This document shows positions 1 to 8,829 of a stretch of DNA of 64,000 bases, piece after piece. Source of the stretch: Ideonella benzenivorans (lineage in GTDB: Bacteria > Pseudomonadota > Gammaproteobacteria > Burkholderiales > Burkholderiaceae_C); NCBI RefSeq assembly GCF_020387415.1, contig NZ_JAGWCB010000006.1, positions 372,001 through 436,000 of the forward strand, in the 5' to 3' direction. Both the position numbers and the translations under genes were made by a program. The notes under the pieces are model-generated. The model saw only the letters and a list, made by a program, of their open reading frames with translations, ran no database searches and was not told the DNA's origin. Within the stretch, counting starts at the first letter, position 1. Each line of letters begins with the position of its first letter.

Positions 1-42
1 TACAACCCAGGCTTTGCCGTTCCATCTTCCGAAGGATTTCCG

Positions 43-1062
43 ATGACTGCGCCGCTGCGTGACCCCGTGCTGATCAACGACTGGCATCCGGTGGCCATTG
101 CGGCCCAGCTGGCGCCGGGCCAGCAGACGGCCACCCTGCTGCTGGACACCCATGTGCTGGTCTGGCGCAGCCAGGACGGCCGCCTGCACGCCTGGGAAGA
201 CCGCTGCCCCCACCGCGGCATGAAGCTGTCGATGGGCACGCTGCAGTCCGACGGCGTGACCTGCCCGTACCACGGCTGGATCTTCGGCGAGGACGGCCAG
301 TGCAAGCACATCCCCGCCATGCCCGAGCTGACGCCCGAGCGCATGACCGGCCGCGTCACCACCTACGCGGTGCAGGAGCGCTACGGCCTGGTCTGGGTCT
401 GCCTGGGGCAGCCGGCGCAGGACGTGCTGCCCTTCCCGGAGTTCGCCGACGAGCGTCTGCGCAAGGTTTGGTGCGGTCCCTATGAGGTGGCGGCCAGCGG
501 GCCGCGCCTGGTCGAGAACTTCCTGGACATGTCGCACTTCGCCTGGGTGCACACCGACATCCTGGGTGAGAAGACCCGCCCGGAGATCCCGGACTACGAG
601 GTGCAGAGCTTCGACGACCCCGTCTACGGCAGTGGCGTGCGGGCGGTGCAGTGCCAGGCCTGGCAGCCGCGCTCGAACCAGCTGTCGGACAGCGGCAGCC
701 TGGTCGAGTACACCTACCGGGTGGTGCGCCCGCTCACCGCCATCCTGACCAAGGTGCCGACGGTGATGGCCGGCTTCCACGAGGCCATCAGCCTGCACCT
801 GCAGCCGATGACCGAGACCCGCACCCGGGCCTGGATCATCCTGGCGATGACCAATTTCGAAAGCAGCGACGACGAGCTGCGCCACTTCCAGGACACCATC
901 TTCCTGCAGGACCAGCCCATCGTGGAGAACCAGAGCCCGCTGCGCCTGCCCCTGGTGCCGGGCATGGAGATGTCGATTCCGGTGGACCGCATGTCGCTGG
1001 CCTACCGCCGCTACCTCAAGCAGCTGGGCCTGCGCTACGGCGTGGTGACCGAGGCGGATTGA
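43..1062 (+). CDS. Rieske 2Fe-2S aromatic ring-hydroxylating oxygenase, large subunit
   Basis: A 339-residue oxygenase component of the vanillate/phenoxybenzoate demethylase type. The Rieske cluster ligands are visible as CPHRG (C55, H57) and CPYHGW (C74, H77). The mononuclear iron site is the [12 protein letters not shown] block with N159, D162, H165 and H170. Such enzymes use electrons from a separate ferredoxin/flavin reductase to hydroxylate or O-demethylate an aromatic or heteroaromatic ring. No reductase gene follows; the next gene is queC, so a partner would have to lie upstream of the window or elsewhere. The ATG at 43 is preceded by a GAAGGA Shine-Dalgarno sequence. The substrate cannot be told from sequence; related Rieske proteins also occur in purine-degradation loci, and a molybdenum hydroxylase cluster lies about 17 kb away, but a link is speculation. 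Confidence 0.85.
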   Translation: MTAPLRDPVLINDWHPVAIAAQLAPGQQTATLLLDTHVLVWRSQDGRLHAWEDRCPHRGMKLSMGTLQSDGVTCPYHGWIFGEDGQCKHIPAMPELTPERMTGRVTTYAVQERYGLVWVCLGQPAQDVLPFPEFADERLRKVWCGPYEVAASGPRLVENFLDMSHFAWVHTDILGEKTRPEIPDYEVQSFDDPVYGSGVRAVQCQAWQPRSNQLSDSGSLVEYTYRVVRPLTAILTKVPTVMAGFHEAISLHLQPMTETRTRAWIILAMTNFESSDDELRHFQDTIFLQDQPIVENQSPLRLPLVPGMEMSIPVDRMSLAYRRYLKQLGLRYGVVTEAD

Positions 1063-1104
1063 GCCGGCAGGCGTGCCGGCCAGGCGGCCGCCAGCCTGGC
1101 GCGG

Positions 1105-1110
1105 CACAAT
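1105..1110 (+). promoter_or_regulatory. Putative -10 element of queC (leaderless arrangement)
   Basis: CACAAT lies 7 nt before the queC ATG, and no Shine-Dalgarno sequence is present. Transcription starting 6-8 nt after the hexamer would begin at the start codon. No clear -35 box is seen, so this is tentative. Confidence 0.25.
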
Positions 1111-1117
1111 CCGTGAC

Positions 1118-1855
1118 ATGACTTCGCACGATCCCCTGCCGTCCGTCGACCCGCGCACGGCCCTGGTGCTGTTCTCCGGCGGCCAGGACTCCACCGTCTG
1201 CCTGGCCTGGGCCCTGGCGCGCTTCGCCCGGGTCGAGACCCTGGGCTTCGACTACGGCCAGCGCCACAAGATCGAGCTGGACTGTCGCCAGACCGTGCGG
1301 CGTGAGTTGGCGGCGCAGTTCCCCGCCTGGGCCGAGCGCCTGGGCGACGACCACCTGCTGGACCTGTCCCTGCTGGGCCAGATCTCCGACACCGCGCTGA
1401 CCAGCGAGCGGGCCATCGAACTGCAGGCCAATGGTCTGCCCAACACCTTCGTGCCCGGGCGCAACCTGCTGTTCCTGACCTTTGCCGCCACGCTGGCCTA
1501 CCGGCGCGGTGCCAGCGTGCTGGTGGGCGGCATGTGCGAGACGGACTACTCCGGCTACCCGGACTGCCGCGACAACACGCTGAAGGCCTTGCAGGTGGCG
1601 CTCAGCCTGGGCCTGGACAGCCCGATGACGTTGGACACGCCGCTGATGTTCCTGACCAAGGCCCAGACCTGGGCCCTGTCGGACCAGCTGGGCGGCCAGC
1701 GCCTGAACGACCTGATCGTCGAGCACACCCACACCTGCTACCTGGGCGACCGCGGCCACCGCCACGCCTGGGGCTATGGCTGTGGTGACTGTCCGTCCTG
1801 CCAGCTGCGGGCCCATGGCCACGCGGCCTGGGTGGCGGCGCACGGGGCGGCCTGA
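1118..1855 (+). CDS. queC: 7-cyano-7-deazaguanine synthase
   Basis: QueC converts 7-carboxy-7-deazaguanine, ammonia and ATP to preQ0 in the cytoplasm, the last step before reduction and insertion into queuosine tRNAs. The 245-residue protein shows the PP-loop ATP-pyrophosphatase motif SGGQDST at residues 20-26. A C-terminal zinc-binding cysteine set ends in CGDCPSC. The ATG at 1118 is chosen because the family motif begins soon after it; an upstream in-frame start at 1073 would add a non-homologous leader and overlap the untranslated gap after the Rieske gene. The stop TGA shares a base with the ATG of the LemA-like gene. The partners queE and queD are about 50 kb away and folE is 1 kb away on the other strand. 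Confidence 0.95.
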   Translation: MTSHDPLPSVDPRTALVLFSGGQDSTVCLAWALARFARVETLGFDYGQRHKIELDCRQTVRRELAAQFPAWAERLGDDHLLDLSLLGQISDTALTSERAIELQANGLPNTFVPGRNLLFLTFAATLAYRRGASVLVGGMCETDYSGYPDCRDNTLKALQVALSLGLDSPMTLDTPLMFLTKAQTWALSDQLGGQRLNDLIVEHTHTCYLGDRGHRHAWGYGCGDCPSCQLRAHGHAAWVAAHGAA

Positions 1856-2511
1856 TGACGCCCGGGGCCGCCGCCAGCGCGGGTGCCGAGACGGGTTCGG
1901 CCACCGAGCTGCCGGATCCCTGGCCCTTGCCACCGCCCGACGAGGGCATGACCGGCTTCTGGCAGGCCTGGGCTGGGTCCTTGGTGGAGCTGGCGCTGGT
2001 CCTGGTGATCGTCTTCTGGATGGTCGGCGCCTGGGGGCGGCTGTCCCGGCTGCGCACGGGCATCGCCCGGGCCTGGGGCCAGTTGGACGACATCCTGATG
2101 CGGCGTTCGGCCGCGCTGGACATGCTGATGGCCGCGGTGCGCGACACCTTGCAGCACGAGTCCGGCAGCCTGCAGGCGCTGGAGCAGGCGGTGGCCCGCC
2201 AGCGCGAGACCACGCTGGCGGTGCGCATCCGGCCCCACGCGGCCGAGCCGGTGCAGGCCTGGGTGGTGGCCGAGCGCGAGATGGGTTCGCCGCTGGCCCG
2301 TCTGCAGGCCCTGCTGGAACAGCATCCCGAGCTGGAAGACCGCGAGGATGCCCAGCGCGCGCTGCAGCAGCTGGTGGACCTCAACGGGCGGGTCGGCTTT
2401 GGCCGCCAGGCCTACAACCAGGCCGCGCAGGCCTACAACGATGCGCTGGGCGAATTCCCGACCCAGCTGCTGGTGCCGCTGTTCCGGCTGCGGCCGGCCG
2501 CCACCATGTGA
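1855..2511 (+). CDS. LemA family membrane protein
   Basis: A 218-residue protein with a proline-rich N-terminus, one membrane helix at about residues 43-60 (LVELALVLVIVFWMVGAWG), then a long helical domain. The LemA pattern is visible: a W/L-rich helix after the membrane segment with a paired-arginine RR motif (MRRSA) and the C-terminal YNxALGEFP motif ending in a hydrophobic LFRL stretch. LemA proteins are inner-membrane proteins of poorly defined role. The start codon overlaps the queC stop (TGATG), implying coupled translation. It converges with the BLUF gene, leaving only 15 bases between them. The family call is good; the function is unknown. Confidence 0.75.
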   Translation: MTPGAAASAGAETGSATELPDPWPLPPPDEGMTGFWQAWAGSLVELALVLVIVFWMVGAWGRLSRLRTGIARAWGQLDDILMRRSAALDMLMAAVRDTLQHESGSLQALEQAVARQRETTLAVRIRPHAAEPVQAWVVAEREMGSPLARLQALLEQHPELEDREDAQRALQQLVDLNGRVGFGRQAYNQAAQAYNDALGEFPTQLLVPLFRLRPAATM

Positions 2512-2526
2512 GGCCGGCCCGCGGCC

Positions 2527-2958
2527 TCAGCTCTGGATGATGGCCGCGGTGGCCAGCATCTCGTCGAACAGGGCGGCCATGGCCTCGCCGGGCAGCGCGT
2601 ACGGATCCAGCGTCGCCGTCTCGGAGTACTTCAGCACCAGCGCCGGGTTCAGCCGGGCCAGGTTGACCTGGCCCATCGACCAGCCGGCAAAGCGGCGCTC
2701 GGCCACTTCCGTGTAGCTCAGCAGCACCACGTCGGTGTGGCGCGGATCGGCAGCAATGCGCTGGTAGAGCCGGTTGACCGCCATGCGACCGCCTTCGAGC
2801 ACCTGCACGAACACGCCGTTGGCATGGCACAGCGCGCCGGTGATGCCCTGGGCCGGGTTGGCCGAGCGCGACTGGTGCAAAAGAGCCTGCAGCGCCTCGG
2901 GCGACTGCGGATTCACGGCGCGGCTGGCGTACATCAGGCGGACAAGCATCGCACTCAC
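2527..2958 (-). CDS. BLUF-domain blue-light sensor
   Basis: A 143-residue stand-alone BLUF (sensor of blue light using FAD) protein. All photocycle residues are present when numbered from the GTG: Y10 (RLMYAS), N34, Q52 (GVFVQVLEG), W93 and M95 (GWSMG), matching the AppA pattern of Tyr21-Asn45-Gln63-Trp104-Met106. No output domain follows, so it must signal through a partner protein. The GTG start at 2958 overlaps the folE stop codon as GTGA; an internal ATG at 2949 is the alternative start. It therefore looks like the second gene of a folE-BLUF transcript, an unusual coupling discussed in the findings. Identity as BLUF is firm; the partner is unknown. Confidence 0.9.
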   Translation of the reverse strand: MSAMLVRLMYASRAVNPQSPEALQALLHQSRSANPAQGITGALCHANGVFVQVLEGGRMAVNRLYQRIAADPRHTDVVLLSYTEVAERRFAGWSMGQVNLARLNPALVLKYSETATLDPYALPGEAMAALFDEMLATAAIIQS

Positions 2959-3692
2959 CCCTTCTTGGGCAGCAGGGACAGGAATTCGCGCCGCAGGTTC
3001 GGGTCCTTCAGGAAGGCCCCCCGCATCACGCTGTTGGTCATCGCCGAATCATTGTCCTTCACACCGCGCCAATGCATGCAGAAGTGGTCGGCCTCCATCA
3101 CGATGGCCAGGCCGTCGGGCTTGACCCGTTCCTGCAGCGTGTCGGCCAGCATGATCACCGCTTCTTCCTGGATCTGCGGCCGGCTCATGATCCAGTCGGC
3201 GATGCGCGCGTACTTGGACAGGCCGATCAGGTTGGAGTGCTCGTTGGGCAGCACGCCGATCCACAGCTTGCCGACGATGGGGCAGAGGTGGTGCGAACAG
3301 GCGCTGCGCACCGTGATCGGGCCGACGATCATCAGCTCGTTCAGGCGCGAGACATTGGGGAACTCGGTCACGTCCGGCATCGGGCGGAAGCGGCCGCGGA
3401 ACACCTCGTCCACGTACATCTTGGCCACCCGCTTGGCGGTCTCATGCGTGTTGTGGTCGCTGTCGGTGTCGATCACCAGGGCCTTGAGCACCTCGGCCAT
3501 CTTGGCCGCCACCTCGGCCTTGAGCTCGTCGAGCTCGCCGGCCTGCACGAAGTCGGCGATGTTGTCATTGGCATGGTGGCGCCGTCCCGCCTGCACCAGG
3601 CGGTAGCGGATGCGTTCCGACGCCGGCCGTGCGGCCAGCTCGTCTGGCGACAGCGTGGCCGGTGCCGCCTGGGCCGATCGTGAATGGGACAT
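2955..3692 (-). CDS. folE: GTP cyclohydrolase I
   Basis: FolE hydrolyses GTP to 7,8-dihydroneopterin triphosphate, the entry point of folate and of 7-deazaguanine (queuosine) synthesis. The 245-residue protein has the zinc-site motif SACSHHLCPIVGK and the third zinc cysteine in FCMHWRGVKD, plus the QEEAV/MLADTLQE region of the active site. An N-terminal extension of about 45 residues precedes the conserved core. The ATG at 3692 is the start; the reading frame stays open far upstream but that part lies antisense to rsmB and is not protein-like. folE and rsmB diverge from a 90-bp gap, and the folE stop overlaps the BLUF start. Confidence 0.95.
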   Translation of the reverse strand: MSHSRSAQAAPATLSPDELAARPASERIRYRLVQAGRRHHANDNIADFVQAGELDELKAEVAAKMAEVLKALVIDTDSDHNTHETAKRVAKMYVDEVFRGRFRPMPDVTEFPNVSRLNELMIVGPITVRSACSHHLCPIVGKLWIGVLPNEHSNLIGLSKYARIADWIMSRPQIQEEAVIMLADTLQERVKPDGLAIVMEADHFCMHWRGVKDNDSAMTNSVMRGAFLKDPNLRREFLSLLPKKG

Positions 3693-3769
3693 GCCGGGAT
3701 CCTTGCCTCGGGTCGGGAAAGTCGTCCATTGTCGGACAGGGGCCAAGCACCTTGCCAGCCTGGGGTGGT

Positions 3770-3775
3770 TAGACT
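3770..3775 (+). promoter_or_regulatory. Putative -10 element of rsmB (leaderless arrangement)
   Basis: TAGACT sits 7 nt before the rsmB GTG, which has no Shine-Dalgarno sequence. A start site at the usual distance would give a transcript beginning at the GTG. No good -35 is visible. Confidence 0.25.
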
Positions 3776-3782
3776 GCCGGCC

Positions 3783-5138
3783 GTGACCGATGCTGCAGTT
3801 CCCCATCCGGCCGGGCCCTCGCTGGCCCGCCTGCTGACCCTCACCGCCCGCGCGGTGCAGGCCGTGCGGTCCGGCCGCTCGCTGACCGACGTGCTGGCCG
3901 GCGTGCCGGGGCCGGTGCGCCCCGGGGTTCAGGCCCTGTCGTTCGCGGTGCTGCGCCGCCTGGGGGCGGCCGAGGTGCTGCGGGCCCAGCTGGCGCCGCG
4001 CCGCCCGCCGCCGGTCGTGGAGGGGCTGCTGCTGTGTGCCTTGGCCCTGCTGTGGCCCGACGAGGCACCGGCCTACCCCGACCACACCCTGGTGGACCAG
4101 GCCGTGACCGCCGTGCGCAAGGCCGCGCCCGCCTCCGCGGGCTTCGTCAACGCGGTGTTGCGCCGCTTCCTGCGCGAGCGCGAGGCCCAGGTCGCCCAGG
4201 CCCGCCAGCGCCCCGAGGCCCGCTGGAACCACCCGGCCTGGTGGGTCGACCGGGTGCGCGCGGACTGGCCCGAGCACTGGCAGACCGTGCTGGAGCAGGC
4301 CCGGCGGCGTCCGCCGATGGCCTTGCGCGTGAATGCCCGCCGCAGCAGCGTGCCGGACTACCTGGCCCGGCTGGCCCAGGCCGGGCTGTCCGGCCAGCCC
4401 GTGGCCGGCCCGGGCTGGGAGCACGCCATCGTGCTCGACGCGCCGGTGCCGGTGGACCGCCTGCCCGGCTTTGCCGAGGGCCTGGTGTCGGTGCAGGACC
4501 TGGCGGCCCAGCGCGCCGCGCCCCTGCTGGTCGGCACCGGCCTGCCCGCCGGGGCCCGGGTGCTGGACGCCTGCGCCGCCCCCGGTGGCAAGACCGCCCA
4601 TCTGCTCGAACTGGCCGACCTGGACCTGCTGGCGCTGGATGCCGACCCGACACGCCTGGCCCGGGTCGACGAGGGTCTGCGGCGCCTGGGCCTGCAGGCC
4701 CGCACCCGCGCCGCCGATGCCCGTGCCGTGGCAAGCTGGTGGGATGGCCAGCCCTTCGACGCCATCCTGCTGGACGCGCCGTGCTCGGCCTCGGGCATCG
4801 TGCGGCGCCACCCCGACATCGCCTGGCTGCGCCGGCCCGAGGACATCGACAGCCTGGTCCGCACCCAGGCGGGGCTGCTGGACGCGCTGTGGCCGCTGCT
4901 GAAGCCGGGCGGGCGGCTGGTCTACGCCACCTGTTCGATCTTCAAGGCCGAAGGGGCGCAGCAGATCGACGCATTTTTGCAACGCCATGGCCTGTCGCCG
5001 GCGCATGTCTCGGCCCAGTCACCGGGGCATTTGCTGCCGCTGCCGGACAATGGGTCTTCTGCGTCCGCCGCCGGCCCCGTGGCCCCAGCGGACGGTTTTT
5101 TCTACGCGCTGCTCTGTTCGCCCCCTGATCCATCGTGA
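3783..5138 (+). CDS. rsmB: 16S rRNA (cytosine-C5)-methyltransferase
   Basis: RsmB makes m5C967 in 16S rRNA. The 451-residue protein has an N-terminal NusB-like RNA-binding domain (about residues 1-140), the SAM-binding motif DACAAPGGKT, the motif IV PCS within LDAPCSASGIVRRHPD, and motif VI YATCS with the nucleophilic cysteine. The GTG at 3783 is chosen because homology begins here; upstream in-frame codons overlap the folE promoter gap. The stop overlaps the next gene's ATG (TGATG). The order rsmB-DUF4390-ntrY-ntrX is a familiar betaproteobacterial arrangement and supports the calls of all four. Confidence 0.93.
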   Translation: MTDAAVPHPAGPSLARLLTLTARAVQAVRSGRSLTDVLAGVPGPVRPGVQALSFAVLRRLGAAEVLRAQLAPRRPPPVVEGLLLCALALLWPDEAPAYPDHTLVDQAVTAVRKAAPASAGFVNAVLRRFLREREAQVAQARQRPEARWNHPAWWVDRVRADWPEHWQTVLEQARRRPPMALRVNARRSSVPDYLARLAQAGLSGQPVAGPGWEHAIVLDAPVPVDRLPGFAEGLVSVQDLAAQRAAPLLVGTGLPAGARVLDACAAPGGKTAHLLELADLDLLALDADPTRLARVDEGLRRLGLQARTRAADARAVASWWDGQPFDAILLDAPCSASGIVRRHPDIAWLRRPEDIDSLVRTQAGLLDALWPLLKPGGRLVYATCSIFKAEGAQQIDAFLQRHGLSPAHVSAQSPGHLLPLPDNGSSASAAGPVAPADGFFYALLCSPPDPS

Positions 5139-5737
5139 TGGCCCTGTCCTGGCTCCCGCGTTCCGATGCCTGCCGTTCCTGGCGGCAGAGGGGGGTGTGG
5201 CGGCTGTGGGCCTGGCTGGTCCTGGCGCTGGGGCTGCTGGCCGGGGTGCCGGCGCAGGCCCAGGGCATTGAGCTGCCGTCGCTGGCCGTCAGCCGGGCCG
5301 ACGGCGGGCTGAACCTGGACTTCGAGGTCCGCCTGGCGCTGGGCCGCACCGTGGAAGACGCGCTGCGCCGCGGCGTGCCGCTCTACTTCACCGCCGAGGC
5401 CAGGGTCTACCGGCCGCGCTGGTACTGGCGTGACGACCGCGTGGCCAGTGCCACCCGCACCTGGCGCGTCTCCTATCAACCGCTCACCTCGTCCTGGCGG
5501 GTCAGCCTGGGCGCGTTCAGCCAGTCCTTCGCTTCGGTGGCGGGGGCGCTGGGGGCGGTGTCGCGGGCCAGTTCCTGGCACATTGCCGATGCCGACCAGA
5601 TCGACCCTGGCGAGCACTATTACGTTGATTTCAGCTACCGCCTGGACAACAGCCTGCTGCCACGGCCGCTGCAACTGGACCTGACGATGCAGTCGGACTG
5701 GCGGCTGTCGGTCGAGCGCACGATTCGGCTCGACTGA
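5138..5737 (+). CDS. DUF4390 family exported protein
   Basis: A 199-residue protein with an N-terminal hydrophobic signal segment (about residues 21-43, ending AGVPAQAQ) and a beta-rich body. Recognisable DUF4390 features are the FEVRLALG block, YFTAEARVYRPRWYW, and the C-terminal YYVDFSYRLD...QSDW region. It is probably periplasmic or membrane-anchored. Function is unknown, but it lies constantly between rsmB and the NtrY kinase in this lineage, suggesting a link to that signalling pathway. The ATG at 5138 overlaps the rsmB stop; a GTG at 5135 is an equally close alternative. The gap to ntrY is 26 bp. Confidence 0.8.
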   Translation: MALSWLPRSDACRSWRQRGVWRLWAWLVLALGLLAGVPAQAQGIELPSLAVSRADGGLNLDFEVRLALGRTVEDALRRGVPLYFTAEARVYRPRWYWRDDRVASATRTWRVSYQPLTSSWRVSLGAFSQSFASVAGALGAVSRASSWHIADADQIDPGEHYYVDFSYRLDNSLLPRPLQLDLTMQSDWRLSVERTIRLD

Positions 5738-5763
5738 GCCAGCGGCCGGGAACACACACCCTC

Positions 5764-8034
5764 ATGAAACGCTCCACGCTGTGGGCCTGGGTCATCGGCC
5801 TGCTGGTGGTGGCCGGCATCGGCCTGGTGCTGACCTTCGTGCTCTCGCTGGTGGGTCAGCGGGCGCTGGGCTACGAGCAGCAGTTCGTCTGGCTGTTCTG
5901 GGTCAACGTGGGGGTGGCGGCGCTGCTGGTGGCGGTGCTGCTGGCGGCGGCGGTGCGCCTGGGGGTGCGGCTGCGCCAACGCAAGTTCGGCAGCAAGCTG
6001 CTGTTCAAACTGGCCGGCATCTTCGCCCTGGTGGGCGTGCTGCCCGGGGCCCTGATTTACACGGTGAGCTACCAGTTCGTCTCGCGCAGCGTCGAGGCCT
6101 GGTTCGACACTGGCGTGGAGCGGGCGCTGGACGCCGGCCTGGCCCTGGGCAAGGGCACGCTGGAAGCCCTGTCGGCCGACCTGGTGGCCAAGACCCGCAA
6201 TGCGGCCGACCGCCTGGCCGAGTCCGCCGATCCCGAGGTGCTGACGCTCGAGCGGTTGCGCGAGCAGCTGGGCGCACGCCAGGTGGCCCTGGTGTCGTCG
6301 GCGGGACAGGTGCTGTCCACCGCCAGCACCAGCACCTCGCTGGGCCTGGACCGGCCGCCCAGCGCCTTGCTGCGTCAGGCCAAGCTGCAGCAGTCGGCCA
6401 GCCAGATCGAAGGGCTGGAGGACGACGTGGCCAGTGCCGAAGCGGCGCCCCAGGCCCAGCTGCGGGCGCTGGCCCGGCTGCCCGACACCCATTTCAGCCT
6501 GGCCCAGCGCGAGGACCGCTACCTGATGGTGGTGCAGCCCCTGCCCAGGGCGCTGACCAGCAATGCCCTGATCGTGCAGGCGGCCTACCGTGAATACCAG
6601 CAGCGCCACATCTCGCGCGACGGGTTGCGGCGCATGTACATCGGCACGCTGACGCTGTCGATGGTGCTCTCGGTGCTGGGCGCGGTGGTGCTGGCCGTGC
6701 TGCTGGGCAACCAGCTGGCCCGACCGCTGCTGCTACTGGCCGAGGGCATGCGCCAGGTGGCCGCGGGCGACCTGGGGGCCAAGCCGGTGTTCACCTCGCG
6801 CGATGAGATCGGCGAGCTCACCCGCAGCTTTGCCGACATGACCGAGCAGTTGGGCAGCGCGCGGTCCCAGGCCGAACGCAGCATGCGTCAGCTCGACGGC
6901 GCCCGGGCCCGGCTGCAGACCATGCTGGACAGCATGACCGCGGGCGTGATCATGTTCGACCGCGCGCAGGCCATCGACACGGTCAACCCCGGGGCCACGC
7001 GCATCCTGCGGGTGCCGCTGTCGGCCTACATCGGCCGCCCGCTGGGCGAGGTGCCGGGCCTGGCCGACTTCGCCACCGCCATCTGGCAGCGCTTCGATCA
7101 GCTGGAGAACAGCCCCGAAACCGGCGAGCGCGACCATTGGCAGGAGTCGTTCGAGCTGCCGGGGGCCGACAGTGCCGTGACCCTGCTGGTGCGGGGGGCC
7201 ATGCTGCCGGGGCAGGCGCGGCTGGTGGTGTTCGACGACATCACCGAGCTGGTCTCCGCGCAGCGCACCGAGGCCTGGGGGGAGGTAGCCCGCCGCCTGG
7301 CGCACGAGATCAAGAACCCGCTCACGCCCATCCAGCTCTCGGCCGAGCGGCTGCAGTTCAAGCTCTCGTCCAAGCTGGAGGGCGCGGACCGGGCCATGCT
7401 GGAGCGTTCGGTGGCCACCATCGTCGCCCAGGTGCAGGCCATGAAGCAGCTGGTCAACGAGTTCCGCGACTATGCCCGCCTGCCGGCAGCCAAGCTGCTG
7501 CCCACCGACCTGAACGCGCTGGTGGCCGAGGTGCTGGCCCTCTACGGCGACCAGCAGGAGAAGGGGCGCCTGGTCGCGCGCTGTGCCGAGCCCCTGCCGC
7601 TGGTGCAGGGCGATGCGACCCAGCTGCGCCAGGTCATCCACAACCTGGTGCAGAACGCGCTGGACGCCGTGGAGGCGCAGGAACACGCGCGGGTGCTGCT
7701 GGAAACCGAGGTCGTCCGATACGAGGACAGTCGCGCGCCGACCGTGCGTCTGAAAGTGTCGGACAATGGCCCCGGGTTCAGCGAGAAGCTGCTCAAGCGG
7801 GCCTTTGAACCTTATGTCACCACCAAAAGCAAAGGCACCGGCCTGGGGCTGGCGGTGGTGAAGAAAATCGCGGACGAACACGGAGCCCGCGTACGCATCG
7901 TCAACCTTTCCTCTGAAGCCGGGGAGGCTGGCGCGGCGGGCGGGGCTCAGGTTTCGCTATCATTTTCGGGCATCACTGAACAGAAGGATCCTGCAGGACC
8001 TCCCACGGCCAACCCACCCGGGACAGGGACCTGA
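5764..8034 (+). CDS. ntrY: NtrY-type sensor histidine kinase
   Basis: A 756-residue membrane kinase. Three hydrophobic helices lie at about residues 7-30, 42-65 and 80-100, followed by a periplasmic-like region and a fourth helix near 295-318, then a HAMP linker (ARPLLLLAEGMRQVAAGDL). A PAS domain follows at about 375-490. The dimerisation/phosphoacceptor motif RRLAHEIKNPLTPIQLS carries H514. The ATPase domain has the N box (HNLVQNALDA), G1 (DNGPGFS) and G2 (GTGLGLAVVKK). NtrY kinases sense nitrogen, redox or envelope state and phosphorylate NtrX, encoded 10 bp downstream. Confidence 0.92.
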   Translation: MKRSTLWAWVIGLLVVAGIGLVLTFVLSLVGQRALGYEQQFVWLFWVNVGVAALLVAVLLAAAVRLGVRLRQRKFGSKLLFKLAGIFALVGVLPGALIYTVSYQFVSRSVEAWFDTGVERALDAGLALGKGTLEALSADLVAKTRNAADRLAESADPEVLTLERLREQLGARQVALVSSAGQVLSTASTSTSLGLDRPPSALLRQAKLQQSASQIEGLEDDVASAEAAPQAQLRALARLPDTHFSLAQREDRYLMVVQPLPRALTSNALIVQAAYREYQQRHISRDGLRRMYIGTLTLSMVLSVLGAVVLAVLLGNQLARPLLLLAEGMRQVAAGDLGAKPVFTSRDEIGELTRSFADMTEQLGSARSQAERSMRQLDGARARLQTMLDSMTAGVIMFDRAQAIDTVNPGATRILRVPLSAYIGRPLGEVPGLADFATAIWQRFDQLENSPETGERDHWQESFELPGADSAVTLLVRGAMLPGQARLVVFDDITELVSAQRTEAWGEVARRLAHEIKNPLTPIQLSAERLQFKLSSKLEGADRAMLERSVATIVAQVQAMKQLVNEFRDYARLPAAKLLPTDLNALVAEVLALYGDQQEKGRLVARCAEPLPLVQGDATQLRQVIHNLVQNALDAVEAQEHARVLLETEVVRYEDSRAPTVRLKVSDNGPGFSEKLLKRAFEPYVTTKSKGTGLGLAVVKKIADEHGARVRIVNLSSEAGEAGAAGGAQVSLSFSGITEQKDPAGPPTANPPGTGT

Positions 8035-8044
8035 CGCGACCTCC

Positions 8045-8758
8045 ATGGCAACGATACTTGTAGTCGACGACGAGATGGGCATCCGTGCCCTGCTCTCGGA
8101 AATCCTGACCGACGAAGGGCACACCATCGAGCTGGCCGAGAACGCCGCACAGGCGCGTGCGGCCCGGGAGCGCATGCGGCCCGATCTGGTGCTGCTCGAC
8201 ATCTGGATGCCCGATGTGGATGGCATCACCCTGCTCAAGGAGTGGGGGGCCACCGGCCAGCTCAACATGCCGGTGGTGATGATGAGCGGCCACGGCACCA
8301 TCGACACCGCGGTCGAGGCCACCAAGTTCGGGGCCATGGCCTTTCTGGAAAAGCCCATCACGCTGCAGAAGCTGTTGCGGGCGGTGGAGCAGGGCCTGGC
8401 CCGCGCCGTGCCCAAGGCGCCGGCGGCACCGGGGGCGGCGGCCGTGTCCGGCAACGGTGTCTACCGCTCTGAACCCGGCCTGACCGTGGAGGCCGCGATG
8501 ACCGGCGGCATGGGCCTGCCCGTGCCGATGCCCGTGGAGTTGGGGCCGCAGTCCGAGCAGAGCTTTGACCTGGACCGCCCGCTGCGCGAAGCGCGCGATG
8601 CCTTCGAGAAGAGCTACTTCGAGTTCCACCTCGCCCGAGAGAACGGCAGCATGACCCGGGTGGCCGAGAAGACCGGGCTGGAGCGCACCCACCTGTACCG
8701 CAAGCTCAAGCAGCTGGGGGTCGATCTTTCGCGCAACAAGCGCGGCTCTCTGGCCTGA
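8045..8758 (+). CDS. ntrX: NtrX-type response regulator lacking the AAA+ domain
   Basis: The 237-residue partner of NtrY. The N-terminal receiver has the acidic pair D8/D9, phosphoacceptor D52 in LLDIWMPD and the conserved lysine in FLEKP. A linker of about 70 residues leads directly to a C-terminal Fis-type helix-turn-helix (SMTRVAEKTGLERTHLYRKL). Canonical alphaproteobacterial NtrX is about 450 residues with a central sigma54-interacting AAA+ domain; no Walker A or GAFTGA motif is present here. It must act as a plain DNA-binding regulator. There is no frameshift sign, and the linker is continuous. A perfect hairpin follows 22 bp after the stop. Confidence 0.88.
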   Translation: MATILVVDDEMGIRALLSEILTDEGHTIELAENAAQARAARERMRPDLVLLDIWMPDVDGITLLKEWGATGQLNMPVVMMSGHGTIDTAVEATKFGAMAFLEKPITLQKLLRAVEQGLARAVPKAPAAPGAAAVSGNGVYRSEPGLTVEAAMTGGMGLPVPMPVELGPQSEQSFDLDRPLREARDAFEKSYFEFHLARENGSMTRVAEKTGLERTHLYRKLKQLGVDLSRNKRGSLA

Positions 8759-8780
8759 GCGGCTGACCCCCACCATGAGA

Positions 8781-8802
8781 AACGCCCGGCTTGCCGGGCG
8801 TT
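8781..8802. terminator. Bidirectional hairpin terminator
   Basis: A perfect inverted repeat, AACGCCCGGC-TT-GCCGGGCGTT (10-bp stem; the TT is only a nominal loop, so terminal pairs would open). It lies between the convergent ntrX and the exported protein gene ending at 8830. No long U run, but the AA/TT flanks suit both directions. Confidence 0.6.
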
Positions 8803-8829
8803 GTCATGTGGGGCGGTGTCAGCCGCGCA

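Noticed and set aside
3693-5006. N-terminal extension of folE to 683 codons
   Set aside because: The extra part is antisense to rsmB and has shadow-frame composition; FolE homology begins at the ATG at 3692.
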